This document shows, piece after piece, positions 36,648 to 45,052 of a DNA stretch of 64,000 bases (position 1 is the stretch's first letter; every line of letters begins with the position of its first letter). This stretch comes from Chryseobacterium sp. JJR-5R (lineage in GTDB: Bacteria > Bacteroidota > Bacteroidia > Flavobacteriales > Weeksellaceae): contig NZ_CP139137.1 of the NCBI RefSeq assembly GCF_034047335.1, forward strand, positions 2,852,001-2,916,000. Reading direction: 5' to 3'. A model generated the notes under the pieces. The model saw nothing but the letters and a program-made list of their open reading frames with translations. It did no database searches and was not told where the DNA came from. Position numbers and translations under genes: made by a program.

Positions 36648-38225
36648 ATGCTAGAAAATTTCGAATTTTATCTTTTCCTGGTCCTGCTTATCACCATGCT
36701 CATCATGCTGGCGAACAAGATTAAGGTTGCCTATCCTGTGCTGTTGGTACTGGCGGGATTGTTAATCAGTTTTATTCCCGGCGTGCCACAGATTAAAATT
36801 GAGCCTGAACTTATCTTCATCATCTTTCTGCCGCCGCTGCTGTACGAAGCAGCATGGTCAACCTCCTGGAAAGAGCTTTGGCGTTGGCGGAGGATTATAT
36901 TCAGCTTTGCTTTCGTTGTGGTGTTTTTTACCGCACTGTCGGTGGCTGTTTTCGCCAACTATTTTATTCCCGGGTTTTCTTTGGCCTTAGGCTTTTTGCT
37001 GGGCGGCATTGTTTCACCACCTGATGCCGTAAGCGCCGGAGCGATTCTGAAATTCGTAAAAGTACCGAAAAGGCTGGCTTCCGTTCTTGAAGGGGAAAGC
37101 CTGCTGAATGACGCTTCTTCTTTAATTATTTTCCGGTTTGCCATGATTGCCGCAGCTACCGGACAGTTTGTATGGCAGGAAGCCGCCGGAAGTTTTGTGT
37201 GGATGTGCATCGGCGGCGTAGGAATCGGGCTTATCATCGCTTATATTTTCATGAAAATGCACAAACTGCTGCCCACCGATTCAAATACCGATATTTTACT
37301 CACCTTCATTGCGCCTTTCTCTATGTATCTGGCAGCAGAGCAGCTTCACGCTTCCGGGGTCCTGGCGGTGGTAAGCGGCGGGTTGTTCCTTTCCTACCGC
37401 AGCCATGATTTCCTGAGCAGTGCATCCAGAATACGGACGGTAACCGTCTGGGAAAGTTTCTGCTTTCTGCTGAACGGGATTGTATTTATGCTCATTGGTT
37501 TGGATCTGCCCGAAATTATTTCCGGCTTAGGAGAAACCGCTGTTTATACGGCCATTGGCTATGGCTTTGCGGTAACTGCCGTTTTGATTATCGTAAGGGT
37601 CCTTGCAGGTTATGCGGCCGTATTAACAACTTTGGTCATGAAGAATTTCATTACGGTGGCTGATGAGGAATCTCCCGGCTGGCAGACTCCCATGATTATC
37701 GGCTGGACCGGAATGAGAGGCGTGGTTTCCCTGGCCGCCGCACTTTCAATTCCGTTGAAGCTGGCTGACGGAACGCCTTTCCCGCAGAGAAACCTGATCC
37801 TTCTCATTACCTTTGTGGTGATTCTTCTAACACTGCTTGTCCAGGGGCTTACGCTTCCTTTCCTGTTGAAAAAATTCCCGCTTAAAGACCGGGATTTCGT
37901 AAGGAGCGAAAAGGAGATCGATTACGAAATCCTGAACAGCCTTGCGCAGGTAGCCGTAGATAAAATCCGCAGCGATTATGCCCATAAAATAGAAAGCCTG
38001 CCGGCACTGAAAGACCAGCTGCAGAAATATGAAAACGAGCTGAACAGTTCCGAAATCATTATCAATTATGCCCAATACCGGAATATCTACATCGACATCC
38101 TTGAAACCCAAAGGAGCTGGCTGATCCGTAAGAACCGCGAAGAACTTCTGCTGGACGAAGAAATCATCAAAAAGCACCTGCGCCTGCTTGATCTCCAGGA
38201 AGAACGGCTGAATATGAGAACTTAG
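36648..38225 (+). CDS. Na+/H+ antiporter, CPA1 (NhaP-like) family
   Basis: 525 residues from the ATG at 36648; an in-frame ATG at 36477 lies in the repeat element and would add an atypical sequence. About 12 hydrophobic helices are seen. The CPA1 ion-binding region is GIVSPPDAVSAGAIL, followed by LEGESLLNDASSLIIF with the conserved ND pair, and later GWTGMRGVVSLAAALS. A C-terminal soluble helical tail (about 100 residues, Glu/Lys/Leu-rich) is typical. It exchanges Na+ or another cation for protons across the inner membrane. It is flanked on both sides by the same repeat family. Confidence 0.92.
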   Translation: MLENFEFYLFLVLLITMLIMLANKIKVAYPVLLVLAGLLISFIPGVPQIKIEPELIFIIFLPPLLYEAAWSTSWKELWRWRRIIFSFAFVVVFFTALSVAVFANYFIPGFSLALGFLLGGIVSPPDAVSAGAILKFVKVPKRLASVLEGESLLNDASSLIIFRFAMIAAATGQFVWQEAAGSFVWMCIGGVGIGLIIAYIFMKMHKLLPTDSNTDILLTFIAPFSMYLAAEQLHASGVLAVVSGGLFLSYRSHDFLSSASRIRTVTVWESFCFLLNGIVFMLIGLDLPEIISGLGETAVYTAIGYGFAVTAVLIIVRVLAGYAAVLTTLVMKNFITVADEESPGWQTPMIIGWTGMRGVVSLAAALSIPLKLADGTPFPQRNLILLITFVVILLTLLVQGLTLPFLLKKFPLKDRDFVRSEKEIDYEILNSLAQVAVDKIRSDYAHKIESLPALKDQLQKYENELNSSEIIINYAQYRNIYIDILETQRSWLIRKNREELLLDEEIIKKHLRLLDLQEERLNMRT

Positions 38226-38322
38226 GAATTTACAGTTTTGTCATTTGCATTATTTATGAGGGATTGGATTTCTGTAACATGAATGTTTGCTTCTGTCATG
38301 CTGTTTTATCCGTTCATTTTGC

Positions 38323-38512
38323 CTTGATGCAAAACGGACCAAAAGATCAGGACCTGGATTCTTCCGCTAAAAATAAAGCCTGTTCTCTAAAAATTCTAAA
38401 ACTTATACGCATTGGTATTTGTTTTCAGTTCAATATCATAGCCGTGCTTCAGATATAAATTTGCGTTTGTCTGTTTTTTAATGCAAATATTATCTTTTAT
38501 CTGTTTTATCCG
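38323..38512 (+). repeat. Dispersed palindromic repeat, copy 2 (short)
   Basis: The palindrome TTCATTTTGC, spacer, GCAAAACGGA starts at 38323 and is followed by the conserved GATTCTTCCGCTAAAAATAA segment. The unit is only 190 bases long before copy 3 begins. Confidence 0.78.
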
Positions 38513-39540
38513 TTCATTTTGCCTTGATGCAAAACGAACCAAAAGATCAAGACCCGGATTCTTCCGCTAAAAATAAAGCCTGTTCACTAAAAATTCTAAA
38601 ACTTGTGCGAAATCATTTTTTGGTGAATACACACTGTTTTCCTCGCACTTCAGACAGTAGAATTTTCTTAACGTTCACAGGTTTTATTTTTTAACGCTTC
38701 AGACTCCTATGTCATTTTTACTGGCAGTCGGTGGTGTAACTTTTTTGTTCCTTATTTTAAGTTTATTTTAATATGAATAATCAAAATCAAAGATTTTTAA
38801 GAGCTTAGGTGTTCCTCTTGTTTTCAAACCTGTGATCTTATACGATTCTAAATTGTAAAATATTTTAACATTTTTGGCTTATAAGTCATCGTTCATTTTG
38901 CCTTGATGCAAAACGAACCAAAAGATCAAGACTTGGATTCTTCCGCTAAAAATAAATCCTGTTCACTGAAAATTCTAAACTTGCGTGATAACCCTGTTTT
39001 TTCTTCGGTTCAAAATTAGCCTCACGCTTCAAACACTAGAATTTTCTTAACGTTCACAGGCTTTATTTTTTTTACGCTTCAGACTCCTATGTCGTTTTTA
39101 CTGGCAGTTGGTAGTATAACTTTTCTATTATTATTTAAAGTTTATTTTAATATGAATAATCAAAATCAAAGATTTTTAAGAGCTTAAGTGTTCCTCTTGT
39201 TTTCAAACCTGTGATCTTATACGATTCTAAATTGTAAAATATTTTAACATTTTTGGCTTATAAGTCATCGTTCATTTTGCCTTGATGCAAAACGAACCAA
39301 AAGATCAAGACCTGGATTCTTCCACTAAAAATAAATCCTGTTCTCTAAAAATTCTAAAACTTGTGCGAAATCATTTTTTGGTGAATACACACTGTTTTCC
39401 TCGCACTTCGGACAGTAGAATTTTCTTAACGTTCACAGGCTTTATTTTTTTTACGCTTCAGACTCCTATGTCGTTTTTACCGGCAGTTGGTGGTATCATT
39501 TTTTGGTGTTCCTTACCTTTTCTAACGTGTAAATATTATA
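38513..39540 (+). repeat. Tandem array of 379-bp repeat units (copies 3-5)
   Basis: Units begin at 38513, 38892 and 39271, exactly 379 bases apart; the third is partial. Each opens with an imperfect palindrome (TTCATTTTGC, six-base spacer, GCAAAACGAA), then a conserved segment with GATTCTTCC[GA]CTAAAAATAA, a hairpin-like ACTTCGGACAGTAGAATTTTC, the segment CAGACTCCTATGTC, and an AT-rich tail (AATATGAATAATCAAAATCA). No coding capacity is evident. The unit-to-unit similarity is uneven: the head of copy 5 resembles copy 3, the tails of copies 3 and 4 are almost identical. Confidence 0.82.
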
Positions 39541-39565
39541 GCATTTTTAATTTTTGCAACCTGTC

Positions 39566-40132
39566 TCATCCGTTAATTTTTGATGAAGCAACCATAGGAA
39601 TTTCATCTTTTTTATGGTTTCTTCTTTCCAGGATGAGCTGTGCGGCATCCAGCATTTTGTTCAGGTGGATGAACGGCGTAATAATATTCCCTTCCGGGGC
39701 ATTGTTGAAAGAACCGAGAGAGAAATACACCATATCTGCCAGGAAATCATCAAAATCCCTGATGGTAAATTCCCTGAACGCTTTTTGAAATACCAGGAAC
39801 GGGTTTCTGTATTCTTCTTCTGAAAGTGAACCCAGTATCAGGTGAGACATCGGTTCTGCCGGAGAATGGATTGCCCATTTTTTTGTCTTGAACTGCAGGC
39901 CGTAGCCGGCCCGGACAAACTAACGGAGCGACAGGTAGAAATGGAACACCACGGACGGATTTTCTTTCATCAGGATTTTTGGCTTTTGGGCATACTCCAC
40001 TATTTCATACAGCCTGTTTTTGGCGGCTGCCGGATAATGGAAGTGAAAAAAGGTGTCTATCAGGCTGAGGGCGGAATATTTCCTGTGTTCCGTCCAGCCT
40101 CCGGATTCAAAATCTATGTTTTTCTTTTTCAT
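39566..40132 (-). pseudogene. Hypothetical protein gene interrupted by an in-frame amber codon
   Basis: A single 188-codon frame runs from ATG 40132 to the stop at 39566, interrupted by TAG at 39920-39922. Before it: MKKKNIDFESGGWTEHRKYS ... VVFHFYLSLR; after it in the same frame: FVRAGYGLQFKTKKWAIH ... SHLILGSLSEEEYRNPFLVF. Both halves look like real coding sequence (mixed helix, no low complexity). I do not recognise a family. It could be a recent pseudogene, a sequencing error, or read-through, but other genes here use TAG as stop, so recoding is unlikely. Confidence 0.65.
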
Positions 40133-40364
40133 GGCAAGATGTTTTTTTTAATATTGATGGCCTGCCGGTTTTGCGGTTCCGGTTTGGGCAGGCTGCAAGC
40201 GGGCGGCCGTCTAAGACGGCTGCGCCTGCAGTAGTTTTCATCATTTGTGTGTTGTATGGTATATTTCTCCCGTGCTCTTTCTGCGCAAAATTGGTTTTTG
40301 CAGGAAGGGCTTTTAGGATTATACATTATTATTGACTTAGGAATCTGAAGCGTTAAAAAAATGA

Positions 40365-40539
40365 GTCTTGGGAGCGTTAAAAAAACTCTATTGTCCGAAG
40401 TGCGAGGCTTACACTACTAATTCACCCCATTCATATACCATTTCGCACAAGTTTAGAGTTTTTAGCGACTAAGGCTCATTTTTAGCGAAAGAATCCAGGT
40501 CTTGATTTTTTGGTTCTTTTTGCATCAAGGCAAAATGAA
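40365..40539 (-). repeat. Dispersed palindromic repeat, inverted copy 6
   Basis: On the minus strand this stretch repeats the element head: GCCTTGATGCAAAAAGAACC, GATTCTTTCGCTAAAAATGA and the distal CACTTCGGACAATAGAG with TTTTTTTAACGC. It faces the array at 38323-39540, so the amber-interrupted gene is bracketed by inverted copies. Confidence 0.75.
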
Positions 40540-40577
40540 CTGTAAATTACAATAGGTTGTACACCCTATTGTTGAAT

Positions 40578-40612
40578 GTCATTCTGAATGAGCGCAGCAA
40601 CATGAAAAATCT
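40578..40612. repeat. Short intergenic repeat of Bacteroidetes type
   Basis: The sequence beginning GTCATTCTGAATGAGCGCAG and ending CATGAAAAATCT resembles a short intergenic repeat I recall from many Bacteroidetes genomes. No second copy is in this window, so the call rests on memory. Confidence 0.35.
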
Positions 40613-40699
40613 CCGGCAGCATTCATATTTCAAAAAGCAGGCTTAGAAAGTTGCAGAATACCGGACGGCATGAAAAATAAAACGGCATGGATTCTACAA

Positions 40700-40847
40700 T
40701 ATCCGTACTAGAGGTACTGGTATACCTTGGAAACAGATAAGAGAACCCACGCCTAGGTCGTGAGCTTCCTGCTTATCTCTTGTTTCCTTAAAAATTACCA
40801 GTTTTCTAGTACAAGATTCTAAGCAATAGCTTCTATTGTTCGTTGAA
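40700..40847 (-). ncRNA. Candidate 6S RNA-like long hairpin RNA
   Basis: A long interrupted hairpin is built from perfect helices: 40705-40712 with 40805-40812 (GTACTAGA/TCTAGTAC), 40716-40722 with 40796-40802 (ACTGGTA/TACCAGT), 40729-40735 with 40781-40787 (GGAAACA/TGTTTCC), 40736-40741 with 40772-40777 (GATAAG/CTTATC), and a top helix 40748-40751 with 40759-40762. The internal loops between helices recall 6S RNA, including the Flavobacteria-specific 6S family. A full promoter lies on the minus strand just upstream (40854-40887), so I assign the minus strand. A short 5' hairpin (CAATAG/CTATTG, 40824-40838) follows the promoter. Confidence 0.55.
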
Positions 40848-40853
40848 GTATTG

Positions 40854-40887
40854 CAAAGTTACATTTTGCTGTAACTTATATTGCAAA
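40854..40887 (-). promoter_or_regulatory. Promoter of the hairpin RNA
   Basis: On the minus strand, TTTG (40887-40884) is followed after 22 bases by TAACTTTG (40861-40854), matching the -33/-7 consensus of Bacteroidetes with permitted spacing. The predicted start is near 40847. Confidence 0.6.
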
Positions 40888-40906
40888 TATAACAAAAATT
40901 TTAAAA

Positions 40907-40926
40907 AGGATACATATAAGTATCCT
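40907..40926. promoter_or_regulatory. Palindrome upstream of the XRE gene, candidate operator
   Basis: AGGATAC, six-base spacer ATATAA, GTATCCT forms a perfect inverted repeat 35 bases before the XRE start. A controller-protein site in a restriction-modification system would be expected here. Confidence 0.45.
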
Positions 40927-40960
40927 AAATTTTAAGTCCAAACTTAGAATTTTACGGTTA

Positions 40961-41242
40961 ATGAATGAAATTGACCTTAATAACTATAAAAAAGCTCTTG
41001 GTTACAGAATTTCTGAATTAAGAAAGAAAATTATAAATCCCGAGACAAATAAACCTATTTCACAAGAAGAACTGGGTTTACGAACCGGGCATGCAAAAAA
41101 AACAATAGGAGAATTAGAAAGAGGTAATACCAATCCCCGATATGATACTCTACTTATAATAAGCAAAGAACTTAATGTAACACTACAAGAACTCTTTGAT
41201 TTTGATATGAAAAGATATATTAAATTATCAAATAAATCCTGA
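40961..41242 (+). CDS. XRE-type helix-turn-helix regulator (possible restriction-modification controller)
   Basis: 93 residues. The helix-turn-helix runs ISQEELGLRTGHAKKTIGEL and is followed by ERGNTNPRYDTLLIISKEL, the full five-helix lambda-Cro/C1 pattern. C (controller) proteins of restriction-modification systems have this size and fold. It precedes the methyltransferase gene in the same orientation, and the motif TTACGGT occurs just before both genes (40952 and within the palindrome at 41355). The coding sequence is AT-rich like the rest of the island. It could also be a generic XRE regulator. Confidence 0.82.
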   Translation: MNEIDLNNYKKALGYRISELRKKIINPETNKPISQEELGLRTGHAKKTIGELERGNTNPRYDTLLIISKELNVTLQELFDFDMKRYIKLSNKS

Positions 41243-41275
41243 CAAAAGTTGGGATTTATTTTATTATTACATTTT
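41231..41275 (+). terminator. Terminator overlapping the XRE stop codon
   Basis: AATAAATCC (41231-41239) pairs with GGATTTATT (41252-41260), followed by TTATTATT. It suggests the regulator is transcribed separately from the methyltransferase. Confidence 0.6.
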
Positions 41276-41354
41276 AAAATATTCATATAAACTACAATGG
41301 AAATTCAGTAAAAATACTGATTAGTAATTTTTAAATGTTTTTTATTTTTGTTCA

Positions 41355-41399
41355 TTACGGTAAACCGTAAAAAATATAAATGTATTGTTTATATATTTG
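41355..41399 (+). promoter_or_regulatory. Palindrome and -7 element in the gap before the methyltransferase
   Basis: TTACGG-TAAA-CCGTAA (41355-41370) is a perfect inverted repeat; TATATTTG (41392-41399) matches TAnnTTTG. The 335-base gap from 41243 to 41577 has otherwise no gene. The TTACGGT half-site is also found at 40952, next to the XRE start. Confidence 0.45.
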
Positions 41400-41577
41400 A
41401 TATTCTTTAAGAATTAATTATGAATATTATTATATGTATCCAATTTTGCTACAAATAATTCATAGGCTTTCCCGATGCAGAACTTTGTATTTTTTAAAAG
41501 TATATAAAATATATTGTTAACTAAATTAATACATTGTCAATATTCAACAATAAGCCATTTAATGAAAATGTTTTAAA

Positions 41578-42429
41578 ATGAGTCTATTAGACAAAGAAAT
41601 AATTAATCCAAAGCCATTCCTACGATGGGCGGGTGGAAAAAGATGGTTTGTTAAATATCTTACCGAATTAAATAGAATTAAAATAAATAATTATTTTGAG
41701 CTGTTTGTAGGAGGAGGATCTGTTTTTTTTAATCTCAACAATTATAAAAATGCATTTATCTCTGATTTAAATTTTGAATTAATTGAATCTTATGAGGCTT
41801 TGAGAGATGGTCCAGAGAATGTTATAAAAATCCTAAAAGAATTTAAGAATGATAAAATAGAATATTATAATATTCGAGAGCAAAAGTTTGAAAATAAATT
41901 TGAAAGAGCAGCACAATTTATATATTTAAATCAAACGTCATTTAATGGAATCTATAGAGTTAATAAAAACGGAAACTTTAATGTTCCGTTTGGAAATAGA
42001 AACAAAAAAGATATCATTGAGGAACAAAATTTATTACTTGTATCTAAAAAGCTACAAAATGTTAATATGGTCTGTAATGACTTTGAAAACAATTTGGAAA
42101 AAATTAATTCAGGAGATTTAGTATTTTTAGATCCCCCTTATACTGTAGCTCATGAAAAAAATGGATTTATACAGTATAACCAAAAAATATTTTCACTTGA
42201 TGACCAATATAGATTATCAGAATTTGTAAAAAAAATAGAGAAGAAGGGCGCATTCTACATCTTAACAAATGCTAAGCACCAAGCTATTTTAGAAATTTAT
42301 AAGGATCTTGAAAGTCCAGTAAGTTTAAAAAGAAGTTCAACAATTGGAGGTTCAGGAGCAAAAAGAGGAAAAGAAGGTTTTAATGAATATATTTTTTCAA
42401 ATTGTTTAAATTTAAAAATTAATGACTGA
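41578..42429 (+). CDS. Dam-family DNA adenine N6-methyltransferase (D12 class)
   Basis: 283 residues. The order of motifs is that of alpha-class adenine methyltransferases: RWAGGKRWFVKYL at residues 16-28, the S-adenosylmethionine loop ELFVGGGSVFFNL at 41-53, SDLNFELIESYEAL at 62-75, and the catalytic DPPY at 185-188 (LVFLDPPYTVAHE). It methylates adenine in a specific DNA site; the site cannot be predicted. It overlaps the following nuclease-like gene by 8 bases, so the two are co-translated, as in type II restriction-modification systems. Base composition is clearly more AT-rich than flanking genes, indicating transfer. Confidence 0.93.
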   Translation: MSLLDKEIINPKPFLRWAGGKRWFVKYLTELNRIKINNYFELFVGGGSVFFNLNNYKNAFISDLNFELIESYEALRDGPENVIKILKEFKNDKIEYYNIREQKFENKFERAAQFIYLNQTSFNGIYRVNKNGNFNVPFGNRNKKDIIEEQNLLLVSKKLQNVNMVCNDFENNLEKINSGDLVFLDPPYTVAHEKNGFIQYNQKIFSLDDQYRLSEFVKKIEKKGAFYILTNAKHQAILEIYKDLESPVSLKRSSTIGGSGAKRGKEGFNEYIFSNCLNLKIND

Positions 42430-44716
42430 TAACAAAAAAATTGAACTATTGGGAAAACTCATATCTGAAAAGGATATAGCCAAACAGTTAAAAATTAGAA
42501 ATAAAGATCATTTTTATCAAAGTATAAGATACTCACAACTTGAAGAATTTGAAAGAGATGGATGGGAAATATTCCGAGAATTTAAAACAACAATTAGTAT
42601 TAGAAAGAAAAAAAGTTTTGACGTTGAATTTGAAGATAAAGTATGGAGTTTGTTTGCTTATATTAACTATAAATTCATGAATAAGGATAGATATTTTTCA
42701 CTTCCTTATGATAAAAATAACAACGCATTATCTCAACAAATTGATGTATTTGCGAAAGATGATGAAACAATTTTATTAGTTGAGTGTAAATCTGCAATTG
42801 AAAACAAAAGAGGCGATTTTAAAAAAGAGCTTGAGGCAATGGCTGCAAAAATAGATGGCTTACGAAAATCTGTCATTGCATTATTTCCAAATATAAAACA
42901 TAAATTTAAGTTCATTTTAGCTACTAGAAATTATTCAATCTCTAGTGAGGATTTAGAAAGATTAAAAAAAATTGGAGGTGTTCATTTTAATGAGGAAATC
43001 ATTGATTATTTCTACTCTTTATATTCACAAATAGGAGTCTCTGCAAAATATCAGTTATTAGGAAATCTTTTTGAAGGTCAAGATATACCAGAGCTAGATA
43101 ATTTAGTTCCTGCAGTAGAAGGAAAAATGGGAGGACATACTTACTATTCGTTTTCTCTTGAGCCTGAAAAACTTTTAAAAATTAGCTATGTGTTGCATAG
43201 AAATAAAGCTAATATTAATATGATGCCGACTTACCAGAGGCTAATAAAAAAATCCAGACTTAAATCTGTTCATGATTTTATAGACAAAGGTGGTTATTTC
43301 CCAAATTCAATTGTTATAAATATTGATACAAACAAGTGTAATTTTGAAAGAGCAAATACTCAAGTCGGTTCTACTCTCTCTAAAGTTGGTATATTACACT
43401 TACCTAAAAAATATAGGGCAGCTTTTATTATTGATGGTCAACATAGATTATATGGCTATACAAATTCTGAATATAAAAAGACTAATACAATTCCTGTAGT
43501 AGCTTTTTTAGGACTTAGTAGAACAGAACAAGTTAAAATTTTCATGCAAATCAATGAGAATCAAAAAGCAGTCTCTAAAGATTTAAGAAATACTTTGAAC
43601 GCCGATTTATTGTGGGATTCTAATAATAAGTTAGAGCAAATGAAGGCATTATGTTCGAGAATTTCTATATTTCTTGGAGAAGATAGAGTTTCACCGTTAT
43701 TTAATCTCATCTCAATTGGAGAAGATAAAAAGATAATAACAACTTCTGCTATTGAAAACGCCATAAAAAAAGGGAGCTTTCTTGGAAAAGTTTCAAAAAA
43801 TAAGATTGAAGAATTAGGAACTTTCTACTTTGGAGATATTGATGAAACCTATGAAAGATTAAGTAACTTTTTATGTGAAGGATTTAAATATATTTCTGAG
43901 AATTTAGATGAAGAATGGAGAAAAGGTAGTGATGGCATGCTTCTAATTAACAAAGGTGTATCTGGAATAATCCTAATTTTAAGTGATTTAGTAAGCTTTT
44001 TGAGATTAAATAATCAAATTGATCCTAAAAAGGATTCAGTAAGACAAATATTTTCAGAAGTTAAAAATTATCTAGATCCTGTAATTATTTTCATTAGAAA
44101 TTTAGATAACAACGTTAAAAGTGAATTGAAATCTTCATATGGTACAGGTGGAGAAATAAAATATTGGAGAACTTTTCAAAAAACTATTCGAGATATTTTT
44201 CCAGAATTTAAACCTGATGGTCTTGACGAATACTTTAAAAAAGAAGCGAAGCTATATAATGACAAAGCAATTGCTTATATCAGAGATATAGAAACTGAAT
44301 TCAAAAATGATTTTAAGGAGAGATTAAAAGATCATTTTGGAAAAAAATGGTTCGAAAAAGGACTACCCCCCAAAATTTCTGAAAAAGCAATTGTAGATGC
44401 TCTCTCTAAAAATAGAGAACTAGAAGAAAACGATGAACAAATTGAAGCATGGGATTGTATAACAATAATAGCTTACAGAGAAATTGCATTAAAAAACTGG
44501 CAAAGTATTTTTGAAAAGGAATATACTAAGCCTGGAGAAGAAAAAATAAGTGGAGGAAAAGAAGAAAAAACAAAATGGATGGTCAAACTTGAAAGAATTA
44601 GAAATCAGAACTTTCATTCTTATTCTGTTACAGAAGAAGAATTAAATTTCTTAGAAGAGTTGCATGATTGGATTTACAAAAAGGTTTTAAGAAATAAGTT
44701 TCAGAAAGATGAGTAA
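42422..44716 (+). CDS. PD-(D/E)xK-like nuclease fused to a DGQHR (DndB/ParB-like) domain
   Basis: 764 residues. Residues 100-125 read QQIDVFAKDDETILLVECKS: Asp-108 and E-x-K at 121-123 fit the PD-(D/E)xK restriction endonuclease core. Residues about 260-400 hold the DGQHR domain, with IDGQHRLYGY at 337-346 and QINENQKAVSKDLRNTL downstream, as in DndB and related ParB-like proteins. The C-terminal 350 residues are mostly charged helices, ending near a positively charged tail. It overlaps the Dam-family methyltransferase gene by 8 bases, which makes it the candidate restriction enzyme. Related ParB-like DGQQR proteins (SspE, GmrSD) use NTP to control a nuclease. Function here is inferred. Confidence 0.75.
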   Translation: MTDNKKIELLGKLISEKDIAKQLKIRNKDHFYQSIRYSQLEEFERDGWEIFREFKTTISIRKKKSFDVEFEDKVWSLFAYINYKFMNKDRYFSLPYDKNNNALSQQIDVFAKDDETILLVECKSAIENKRGDFKKELEAMAAKIDGLRKSVIALFPNIKHKFKFILATRNYSISSEDLERLKKIGGVHFNEEIIDYFYSLYSQIGVSAKYQLLGNLFEGQDIPELDNLVPAVEGKMGGHTYYSFSLEPEKLLKISYVLHRNKANINMMPTYQRLIKKSRLKSVHDFIDKGGYFPNSIVINIDTNKCNFERANTQVGSTLSKVGILHLPKKYRAAFIIDGQHRLYGYTNSEYKKTNTIPVVAFLGLSRTEQVKIFMQINENQKAVSKDLRNTLNADLLWDSNNKLEQMKALCSRISIFLGEDRVSPLFNLISIGEDKKIITTSAIENAIKKGSFLGKVSKNKIEELGTFYFGDIDETYERLSNFLCEGFKYISENLDEEWRKGSDGMLLINKGVSGIILILSDLVSFLRLNNQIDPKKDSVRQIFSEVKNYLDPVIIFIRNLDNNVKSELKSSYGTGGEIKYWRTFQKTIRDIFPEFKPDGLDEYFKKEAKLYNDKAIAYIRDIETEFKNDFKERLKDHFGKKWFEKGLPPKISEKAIVDALSKNRELEENDEQIEAWDCITIIAYREIALKNWQSIFEKEYTKPGEEKISGGKEEKTKWMVKLERIRNQNFHSYSVTEEELNFLEELHDWIYKKVLRNKFQKDE

Positions 44717-44823
44717 TCTTGGAATGCCAATTAGCATTTCAAAATAGAATTAGTTTTAAAATTTGGCGACATAATAATGACAATTTTATTTTCATTCTAC
44801 GACAAAAATGATCCAGCTACTCT

Positions 44824-44852
44824 CCAAAGTCTCTGACTTTGGCTTTTTGTTT
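44824..44852 (+). terminator. Terminator of the methyltransferase-nuclease operon
   Basis: CCAAAGTC (44824-44831) pairs with GACTTTGG (44835-44842) with a 3-base loop, followed by CTTTTTGTTT. The rest of the 336-base gap to 45052 has no gene. Confidence 0.85.
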
Positions 44853-45052
44853 ATTATATTAACTAAGTAATAGTTTAATTAACAACACACATCGACTGCT
44901 TAAATTTCAAATCAGATATACGGCTCAATGATAACAAGAATTTCCATAGTCAACAAACCATCACTTTAATTATTTAGTAAAAATTCTGTAAAAAACCGTC
45001 ACTTACACCTGAAATAAACCCCTACTTTTACTCCCGCAAACACTTCTCAGAA

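Noticed and set aside
38513..39540. CRISPR array
   Set aside because: Repeat units are 379 bases and not separated by unique spacers of uniform size; no cas genes.
38264..39788. Open frames within the repeat array
   Set aside because: They translate the repeat itself (MSFLPAVG, NEPKDQDLDSS and similar) in several copies with differing ends; no independent coding evidence.
39920..39922. Genetic-code recoding of TAG
   Set aside because: Normal genes such as the amylase at 1-1140 end with TAG, so decay is a simpler reading.
42422..44716. DNA phosphorothioation (dnd) system
   Set aside because: Only the DGQHR domain is shared with DndB; no dndA, C, D or E is present, and the partner is an adenine methyltransferase.
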